Below, piece by piece: positions 1 through 4,550 of a stretch of DNA of 5,497 nucleotides. Position 1 is the stretch's first letter. The number at the start of each line of letters is the position of its first letter. Where the stretch lies: contig QGUQ01000138.1 of the NCBI GenBank assembly GCA_003242195.1, positions 1 to 5,497 on the forward strand. The letters run 5' to 3'. The DNA comes from Bacillota bacterium (lineage in GTDB: Bacteria; Bacillota; Sulfobacillia; Thermaerobacterales; Thermaerobacteraceae). The notes under the pieces are model-generated. The model saw only the letters and a list, made by a program, of their open reading frames with translations. It did not search any database and was not told the origin of the DNA. A program made the translations under genes and the position numbers.

Positions 1-1
1 C

Positions 2-1171
2 GAGATCCCCTTGGACGTGATGTTCGCCCAGGTGGACATGGAGGCGGTGCGCTTTCCCCAGCCCGTGCCCGACCGGCCCGCCCTGCCCGGCGATCCCCGG
101 GAGGTGGAGCGAGCGGCCGAGCTGTTACGGCGAGCCCGCCGGCCCGTGGCCCTGATCGGCAGCCAGCTTCACTGGTCCCCCGATCCGGCAGCGGCGGTTC
201 GTTTCGCCGGCGCCGCCGGCATTCCGATCTTCACCAACGGGATGGCTCGCGGGGTGCTGGGACCGGACGACCCCTCCTTCTTCCTGCACAGCCGCAAGGC
301 GGCGCTGGCGGAGGCGGACGTCGTGCTCACCGCGGGCACGCCCCTGGACTTCCGCCTGGACTACGGCCAGTCCATTCACCGGGAGGCCCGGCTGGTCCAG
401 ATCGACCTGGATCCCGCCGAACTGGGGAGGAACCGGGATGTGGAGTGCGGCATCGCCGGCGACACGGGCACGGTGCTGGATCAGTTGTGCGAGGCGGGGA
501 TCGGGCCGGAGGAACCGGAGGAACGCCGCCTGTGGCTGGAGCGGCTACGGGAAGAGGAGGCACGACGCCTCCAGCGCATGCGTCCCGGCATGACCAGCGA
601 GGCCAGGCCCGTCGACCCCCTGCGGCTGTGCGCGGAGATCGACGCCGCCCTGCCGCCGGAAGCGACGGTGATCGGTGACGGTGGGGACTTCGTCGCCACC
701 GCTGCCAAGATCGTGCGGCCACGGCGGTACCCTGCCGGGTGGCTGGATCCGGGTCCGCTGGGAACGCTGGGGGTGGGCATGGGCTTTGCCCTGGCCGCCC
801 GTATCCTGCGCCCGGAGAACCCGGTCGTCGTGCTGCTAGGGGACGGTGCCGCCGGCCTCGACCTGCTGGAGTTCGAGGCCGCCATCCGCCAGGACCTGCC
901 CTTCGTCGCCGTGGTGGGCAACGACGCCGCCTGGACCCAGATCCGCCGCCTGCAGGTTCAGCTCTTTGGCGAGGACCGGGCTGTGGCCACGGGGCTGAGC
1001 TACTGCCGGTACGACGAGGTCGTACGGGCGCTGGGCGGCTACGGCGAGTGGGTGGAACGGCCGGAAGACGTGCGCCCGGCTCTGGAGCGGGCCCTGGCCG
1101 CCGGGCGGCCGGCCCTCGTCAACGTGATGATGGGACAGAGCGACTTCCGCGCCGGGGCCATCGCGGTATAG
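2..1171 (+). CDS. ThDP-dependent acetolactate-synthase-like enzyme (IlvG/ILVBL-like), 5'-truncated by window edge
   Basis: The frame is open from base 2 (EIPLDVMFAQVD), the usual end of the N-terminal ThDP-binding domain in acetolactate-synthase-like proteins, so the true start lies upstream and roughly 170 residues are missing. The 389 visible residues hold the central domain (about residues 32-163) and the C-terminal ThDP domain (about 205-378). Seen motifs are IGDGGDFVATAAKI, WLDPGPLGTLGVGMGFALAA, the metal/diphosphate GDG at bases 839-847, and VVGNDAAWTQIRR near base 911. The second Asn of the usual NN pair is Asp, as I recall for the ILVBL/2-hydroxyacyl-CoA-lyase-like branch, and the DFRAGAIAV terminus also resembles that branch. 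Superfamily members make or break bonds next to a carbonyl, for example pyruvate condensation or 2-hydroxyacyl-CoA cleavage. The substrate cannot be assigned, and a true biosynthetic IlvB is less likely because no small subunit gene follows. The fold assignment is secure; the exact activity is not. Confidence 0.9.
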   Translation, partial: EIPLDVMFAQVDMEAVRFPQPVPDRPALPGDPREVERAAELLRRARRPVALIGSQLHWSPDPAAAVRFAGAAGIPIFTNGMARGVLGPDDPSFFLHSRKAALAEADVVLTAGTPLDFRLDYGQSIHREARLVQIDLDPAELGRNRDVECGIAGDTGTVLDQLCEAGIGPEEPEERRLWLERLREEEARRLQRMRPGMTSEARPVDPLRLCAEIDAALPPEATVIGDGGDFVATAAKIVRPRRYPAGWLDPGPLGTLGVGMGFALAARILRPENPVVVLLGDGAAGLDLLEFEAAIRQDLPFVAVVGNDAAWTQIRRLQVQLFGEDRAVATGLSYCRYDEVVRALGGYGEWVERPEDVRPALERALAAGRPALVNVMMGQSDFRAGAIAV

Positions 1172-1182
1172 GGGAAGCTTCG

Positions 1183-1200
1183 CGCCCTTGGCAAGGAGCG
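1183..1200 (+). other. Small hairpin after the ThDP-enzyme stop
   Basis: CGCCCTT (1183-1189) can pair with AAGG (1193-1196) and GCG (1198-1200) around a GGC loop, with A1197 bulged. It begins 11 bases after the upstream stop codon. There is no T-run after it, so a classical intrinsic terminator is not supported. It could give mRNA end stability, partial attenuation before pxpA, or be chance in GC-rich DNA. Confidence 0.3.
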
Positions 1201-1202
1201 GA

Positions 1203-1211
1203 TGCTACACT
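1203..1211 (+). promoter_or_regulatory. Weak extended -10 promoter candidate upstream of pxpA
   Basis: TGCTACACT has the TG-n extension and matches 4 of 6 positions of TATAAT (TACACT). No convincing -35 element lies at a 16-18 base spacing. It is about 79 bases before the pxpA ATG, within the only gap that could hold a separate promoter for pxpABC. In DNA this GC-rich, any AT-containing hexamer stands out, but the match is modest. Read-through from the ThDP gene is equally possible. Confidence 0.25.
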
Positions 1212-1279
1212 TGGACGGGGGGAACACAGCCGCGGCCCATCAGTCGGCGAAGGCACCCCCGGGTACCGATCCTGCAGCC

Positions 1280-1288
1280 AGGTGATCC
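1280..1288 (+). promoter_or_regulatory. Ribosome-binding site that fixes the pxpA start
   Basis: AGGTGATCC is a nine-base match to the extended complement of the 16S rRNA 3' end (AGGAGGTGATCC). Counted from the AGG register it lies 7 bases before the ATG at 1290, which is near-ideal spacing. It supports that ATG over the in-frame TTG at 1188, whose extra 34 residues show no family resemblance. Confidence 0.8.
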
Positions 1289-1289
1289 C

Positions 1290-2117
1290 ATGACCGCCGT
1301 CATCGACCTCAACTGCGACATGGGCGAGAGCTTCGGCCCCTACATCCTGGGCATGGACGAGGACATGCTGGAGCTGGTCTCCTCCGCCAACGTCGCCTGC
1401 GGCTTCCATGCCGGCGACCCGCGGGTCATGGAGCGCACGGTGTGCCGGGCGGCCGAACGGGGGGTGGGTATCGGCGCCCACGTGGGCTTCCCAGACCTGG
1501 TGGGATTCGGGCGGCGCTATCTGGATGCCCGGCCGGAGGAAATCCGTACCGACGTCCTCTACCAGATCGGGGCCCTCTATGCCTTCTGCCGCGCCATCGG
1601 CGTCGAGCTCCAGCACGTCAAGCCCCACGGTGCTCTCTACAACATGGCCACCCGCGACGGCCGCCTCGCGGAAGCCATCGTCCAGGCGGTAGCCTCCTTC
1701 GACCGGGAGCTCATCCTGCTGGCGCCTCCCGCCAGCGAGCTGGCCCGGGCCGCGGAACGGGCGGGATTGCCGGTAGCCTACGAGGGATTCGCCGACCGCA
1801 ACTACAACCCGGACGGAACCCTGGTTGCACGCCACCATCCCACGGCGTTGATCCACGACCCGGTGGCCGCCGCTCGGCGGGTGGTCCGGATGGTGCGGGA
1901 GGGGAAGGTACGCTCCGTGGACGGCGAGGACATCCCGCTGGTGGTGCACAGCATCTGTTTCCACGGCGATCACCCGGCGGCGGTGGAGCTGGCCCGGTCG
2001 GTCCGCCGCCACCTGGACGAGGCCGGGGTCCGCGTCCGCCCCCTGCGGGAGCTTGTGAACCGGGGGAAGGACCCGCAAGGCGGCCACCGACCCGGCTGGC
2101 CGGGTGGGGGTGCGTGA
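1290..2117 (+). CDS. pxpA: 5-oxoprolinase subunit A (LamB/YcsF family)
   Basis: PxpA is the lactam-hydrolysing subunit of bacterial ATP-dependent 5-oxoprolinase PxpABC, which converts 5-oxo-L-proline (pyroglutamate) to L-glutamate in the cytoplasm. The 275-residue product shows the whole family pattern: IDLNCDMGESFG at 5-16, ACGFHAGD at 36-43, GAHVGFPD at 62-69, HVKPHGALYN at 109-118, GFADRNYNPDGTLVAR at 166-181 and ICFHGDH at 222-228. The conserved Asp and His residues of these motifs, which I take to form the active site, are intact. The family usually has about 250 residues; the extra length is a Gly/Pro/Arg-rich tail (about 259-275). The ATG is chosen from the strong ribosome-binding site and the match beginning at residue 4. 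The stop overlaps the pxpB start by 4 bases (GTGA), and the three subunit genes sit in the order A-B-C. Family and role are secure by homology; the exact lactam substrate is inferred. Confidence 0.95.
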   Translation: MTAVIDLNCDMGESFGPYILGMDEDMLELVSSANVACGFHAGDPRVMERTVCRAAERGVGIGAHVGFPDLVGFGRRYLDARPEEIRTDVLYQIGALYAFCRAIGVELQHVKPHGALYNMATRDGRLAEAIVQAVASFDRELILLAPPASELARAAERAGLPVAYEGFADRNYNPDGTLVARHHPTALIHDPVAAARRVVRMVREGKVRSVDGEDIPLVVHSICFHGDHPAAVELARSVRRHLDEAGVRVRPLRELVNRGKDPQGGHRPGWPGGGA

Positions 2118-2932
2118 AGCGGGACGGTAGCCGCCGCTCGGACCGGCCCCACCGGCGGACCCGCTACGTGCGGGCCGGCGACTGCGGGCTGTACGTCTAT
2201 TTCGACCAGGTCATCGATCCCGGCGTCAACCGCCGGGTCCGCGAACTGGCGAACCGGCTGCGGCGGGCCGCCGTGCCCGGCGTGGCGGACATCGTCCCCT
2301 CCTACGCGGCCGTGTACGTTCGCTACGACCCGCTGGTGACGTCCTTCCATGAGGTGGCGGCGCGCTGCCGGCTGCTGGAGGCGGGCCTGGACGGCCCTGA
2401 GCCCGTGGCGCCCCGGGTGTACCTGCTTCCCACCGTCTACGGAGGGGAATACGGCCCGGATCTGGAGGAAGTGGCCCGCTACCACGGCCTCGCGCCGGAG
2501 GAAGTGGTGCGGCTGCACTCGTCCACCGACTACTACATCTATTTCATCGGTTTCACTCCGGGCTTCCCCTTTCTCGGCGGCCTGGCACCGCGCCTGGCCA
2601 CCCCGCGGCGGGAGGTGCCTCGCCCGCGGGTACCGGCCGGTTCCGTGGGCATCGCCGGCTCCCAGACCGGGGTCTATCCCGTGAGCAGCCCGGGCGGATG
2701 GCGCCTGATCGGCCGGACACCCGTGCCCCTCTTCCGCGCGGACAGGGAGCCGCCTGCAGTGCTGGAGCCCGGGCACTACGTCCGGTTCGTCCCGGTGACG
2801 GAGGACGAATTCCACCGCATCCGCGCGGCCGTCGAGGCCGGCGAGTACCAGGTGGCAACGGCGCCCGCGAACGCCAGCGGAGAGACCGGGCCCGGCGCGG
2901 GAAGAACCGGCCCGGGAGGAACGCGGCCGTGA
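2114..2932 (+). CDS. pxpB: 5-oxoprolinase subunit B (KipI / allophanate hydrolase subunit 1 family)
   Basis: PxpB works with PxpC as the ATP-using part of 5-oxoprolinase; homologues include Bacillus KipI, first described as an inhibitor of sporulation kinase KinA. The 272-residue product has an N-terminal domain (about 17-95, beginning YVRAGDCGLYVYF) and the diagnostic C-terminal domain (about 100-235). The latter holds YFIGFTPGFPFLGGL at 144-157, the PR-x3-PR pair at 164-170, VPAGSVGIAGSQTGVYP at 173-189 and SPGGWRLIGRTP at 192-203. The GTG start is taken from the GTGA overlap with pxpA. Its own Shine-Dalgarno is only a G-rich stretch (2102-2110), so coupled translation is likely. A later in-frame GTG at 2168 would clip the first strand of the domain. 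Residues 1-16 are basic and unconserved, and the end from about 252 is a Gly/Pro/Thr-rich tail. Enzyme partner is favoured over kinase inhibitor because pxpA and pxpC are adjacent. Confidence 0.94.
   Translation: MKRDGSRRSDRPHRRTRYVRAGDCGLYVYFDQVIDPGVNRRVRELANRLRRAAVPGVADIVPSYAAVYVRYDPLVTSFHEVAARCRLLEAGLDGPEPVAPRVYLLPTVYGGEYGPDLEEVARYHGLAPEEVVRLHSSTDYYIYFIGFTPGFPFLGGLAPRLATPRREVPRPRVPAGSVGIAGSQTGVYPVSSPGGWRLIGRTPVPLFRADREPPAVLEPGHYVRFVPVTEDEFHRIRAAVEAGEYQVATAPANASGETGPGAGRTGPGGTRP
2914..2920 (+). promoter_or_regulatory. Ribosome-binding site of pxpC, inside the pxpB tail
   Basis: GGGAGGA lies 8 bases before the GTG at 2929. It is encoded within the Gly/Pro-rich C-terminal codons of pxpB and supports the overlapping GTG as the pxpC start. 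Confidence 0.75.
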
Positions 2933-3876
2933 TCGAGGTCGTGGCCCCGGGACTGTATACCACGATCCAGGACGCCGGCCGCTCCGGCCTGCAGCACTAC
3001 GGCGTACCCGTCCAGGGTGCCGCCGACCTGGCGGCCCTGGTCCTCGGTAACCGGCTGGTCGGGAACCCGCCGGAGGCGGCGGCCCTGGAGGCGACCTTGC
3101 TGGGGCCCACGCTGAGGTTTCACGTCGAGACGGTCATCGCCGTGACCGGGGCGGACCTGGGCGCCGTGCTCAACGACCAACCGCTCCCCGTCGGGCAGAC
3201 GGTGCGGGTTCGTCCCGGCGACGTCCTGGGTTTCCGCGGTGGCCGGCGCGGTTGCCGGGCCTATGTGTGCGTGGCCGGTGGGATCGACGTGCCGGCGGTA
3301 CTGGGTAGCCGCTCGACGGACCCGCTGGCCGGCCTCGGTGGCCTGCCCGGGGCCCCCGGGCGGCCCCTCCGGGCGGGGGATCGGGTGCCCGTGGGGCGCC
3401 CGCCCGCCAACATGCATCGCCTGCTCGGGCGGCGGGCTCGGTGGGTCTTCGTCCCGGACCGGTTCGTGGCCCGGGTGGTACTGGGACCCCAGGAGGACTT
3501 CTTTCCCTGCGAGGCCGTCCGGGAATTCTTCACCTCCGAGTACGAGGTGACGGCGGCCTCCGATCGCATGGGCCTGCGCTTGGCAGGCCCTCCCGTGCGC
3601 CGCCTACCGGGGGAGATCCTGTCCGAGGGCCAGCCCCTGGGGGCCGTCCAGGTTCCGCCCAGCGGCCAGCCCCTCGTCCTGCTGGCGGGCCGGGCGACCG
3701 TGGGCGGCTATCCGAAACTGGGCATCGTGGTGACACCCGATGTGTCCCTGCTCGCCCAGGCGCGGCCCGGCGACCGCATCCGCTTCCGGCCCATCGGCGG
3801 CCGTGACGCCGAGGAATTGTACCGCCACTGGTGGCGCCTGCTGCACGCGGAGACGGTGATCACCCAGCCTCGATGA
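2929..3876 (+). CDS. pxpC: 5-oxoprolinase subunit C (KipA / allophanate hydrolase subunit 2 family)
   Basis: PxpC pairs with PxpB in the ATP-dependent step of 5-oxoprolinase; databases often label the family biotin-dependent carboxyltransferase or KipA. The 315 residues cover a full-length member. Seen motifs are IEVVAPGLYTTIQDAGRSG at 2-20, LVGNPPEAAALEATLLGP at 43-60, VTGADLGAVL at 72-81, VAGGIDVPAVLGSRSTD at 115-131, LGPQEDFF at 185-192, SDRMGLRL at 211-218, SEGQPLGAVQVPPSGQPLVL at 232-251 and VGGYPKLG at 258-265. The GTG start overlaps the pxpB stop by 4 bases and has a good ribosome-binding site. Two departures from the usual pattern are visible: GVPVQGAAD at 25-33, where relatives mostly have Ser-Gly-Ala-Met-Asp, and GRATVGGYP at 254-262, where Asp-Arg-x-Thr-Thr-Gly-Gly is common. 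Neither removes the core fold. It ends 25 bases before the converging dinB-family stop. Confidence 0.94.
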   Translation: MIEVVAPGLYTTIQDAGRSGLQHYGVPVQGAADLAALVLGNRLVGNPPEAAALEATLLGPTLRFHVETVIAVTGADLGAVLNDQPLPVGQTVRVRPGDVLGFRGGRRGCRAYVCVAGGIDVPAVLGSRSTDPLAGLGGLPGAPGRPLRAGDRVPVGRPPANMHRLLGRRARWVFVPDRFVARVVLGPQEDFFPCEAVREFFTSEYEVTAASDRMGLRLAGPPVRRLPGEILSEGQPLGAVQVPPSGQPLVLLAGRATVGGYPKLGIVVTPDVSLLAQARPGDRIRFRPIGGRDAEELYRHWWRLLHAETVITQPR

Positions 3877-3901
3877 ACATCGCGGGACGGCTATCACCCC
3901 G

Positions 3902-4390
3902 TCAACGCATCGCGCCGGCGGGCTCCAGCCCCATGAGCCGCATCAGCATGCGCACCTGGCCTACGTGGTAGGCGAAGTGCTGCTGCATCTGGTTGAGCAC
4001 CCAGAGGACGGTCATGCCCTCTGGAGGCTGGCCGCGGAAGCCTTCCGGCATGGTCCGCGGCTGGAGCAGGTACGCCAGGTCCCACTCGGCCATGCGGGCG
4101 TCGGTATGGGCCCAGACCTCCCGCAGGTAGCCGACGATCGCCTCCCGGTCCTGCAGTTCCCGGCTCCGGCGGGGACGCACGTCCCGGCCGAGGATCACCA
4201 CGTTGACGAACCAGTCCTCCGACTGGGCCAGGTGCCGGGCGCACCAGGCTGCCGAGTTCACCCCGCCGGGGGGCACCCACTGCAGCTGCTCGTCGGTCAT
4301 GGCGTCGAGGCAGCGGAGCAGAATCTCCCGCCACCCCCGCAGGTTGGGGAGGAAGAGGTCGGCGGCGGTGAGCCGCTTTTCGGTTGCCAT
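3902..4390 (-). CDS. DinB/YfiT-like metal-dependent four-helix-bundle protein
   Basis: This 162-residue protein has the length and pattern of the DinB/YfiT-like superfamily, small cytosolic four-helix bundles that hold a divalent metal through three histidines. The triad is visible: His53 in WCARHLAQSEDW, and His138 and His142 in QQHFAYHVGQVRML, the typical H-x3-H on the last helix. The N-terminal stretch (about 12-40, with LRCLDAMTDEQLQW) is the usual first helix and turn. Known relatives include thiol-transfer enzymes using bacillithiol or mycothiol and DNA-damage-induced proteins without known activity; nothing here selects one. The ATG at 4388-4390 is supported by AAGGGAGG 7 bases upstream. 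The gene converges on pxpC and follows the amidase gene on the same strand after 156 bases, a gap with tandem repeats. Family is likely; function unknown. It need not be involved in DNA damage despite the family name. Confidence 0.85.
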   Translation of the reverse strand: MATEKRLTAADLFLPNLRGWREILLRCLDAMTDEQLQWVPPGGVNSAAWCARHLAQSEDWFVNVVILGRDVRPRRSRELQDREAIVGYLREVWAHTDARMAEWDLAYLLQPRTMPEGFRGQPPEGMTVLWVLNQMQQHFAYHVGQVRMLMRLMGLEPAGAMR

Positions 4391-4397
4391 CGGTCAG

Positions 4398-4405
4398 CCT
4401 CCCTT
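4398..4405 (-). promoter_or_regulatory. Ribosome-binding site of the DinB-family gene
   Basis: Read on the minus strand this is AAGGGAGG, 7 bases before the ATG. It directly abuts the tandem repeat, whose units each also carry the purine-rich string GAGAGGA. Confidence 0.75.
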
Positions 4406-4443
4406 GAGTCCTCTCGACGAGTCCTCTCGACGTTCCTCTCGAC
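4406..4443. repeat. Tandem repeat, three units of about 13 bases
   Basis: On the plus strand GAGTCCTCTCGAC occurs at 4406-4418 and again, identical, at 4419-4431. A third unit, GTTCCTCTCGAC (4432-4443), is one base shorter with a changed start. On the minus strand, in the sense of the DinB-family gene, the units read GTCGAGAGGA plus AC or CTC. They sit just upstream of that gene's ribosome-binding site, so they would be in its mRNA leader or proximal promoter. They could be binding sites for a regulator, decoy ribosome contacts, or simply slippage-generated repeats. Confidence 0.85.
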
Positions 4444-4468
4444 GCCCGGCGGGTTCCCGGATGCCCCG

Positions 4469-4522
4469 TGCGGCAACGGCCGCCGGGGACCGTACCCCCG
4501 GTTGGCACTCCCGGCTGCCGCA
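4469..4522. repeat. Three-part imperfect inverted repeat between the amidase and DinB-family genes
   Basis: TGCGGCA (4469-4475) is the exact reverse complement of TGCCGCA (4516-4522). Inside it, GCCG (4479-4482) pairs with CGGC (4512-4515) and CCGGGG (4483-4488) pairs with CCCCGG (4496-4501), with a 7-base loop and a 10-base bulge at 4502-4511. It starts 25 bases beyond the amidase stop on the minus strand. It could fold as an mRNA 3' end for the amidase or a structured leader for the DinB-family gene. No T-run follows in either direction, so a standard intrinsic terminator is not shown. Confidence 0.5.
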
Positions 4523-4550
4523 TTATCCCGCCGATCCGCCGGCTCATCAG
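4522..4550 (-). promoter_or_regulatory. Weak promoter candidate for the DinB-family gene
   Basis: On the minus strand, CTGATG (4545-4550, 3 of 6 matches to TTGACA) is followed after exactly 17 bases by GATAAT (4522-4527, 5 of 6 matches to TATAAT). The -35 part overlaps the amidase stop codon. A start near 4515 would give a leader of about 125 bases that includes most of the inverted repeat and all of the tandem repeat. The -10 is good and the -35 poor. Confidence 0.35.

Noticed and set aside
1229..1236. GCCGCGGC palindrome upstream of pxpA as an operator.
   Set aside because: Eight-base G/C palindromes are expected often in DNA of this composition, and there is no second copy or flanking dyad.
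1188..1289. In-frame TTG at 1188 as a longer pxpA start.
   Set aside because: The extra 34 residues do not resemble the family, and a near-perfect ribosome-binding site supports the ATG at 1290.
1119..2815. Long minus-strand open frames opposite pxpA and pxpB (to 2087 and to 2815).
   Set aside because: Compositionally biased translations with no recognisable motif, antisense to strongly supported genes.
3871..3903. Possible bidirectional terminator between pxpC and the DinB-family gene (CGATG-AA-CATCG, and GACGG at 3886-3890 with CCGTC at 3899-3903).
   Set aside because: The first has too short a loop and the second only a 5-base-pair stem; neither has a T-run on either strand. The convergent 25-base gap therefore shows no convincing terminator.
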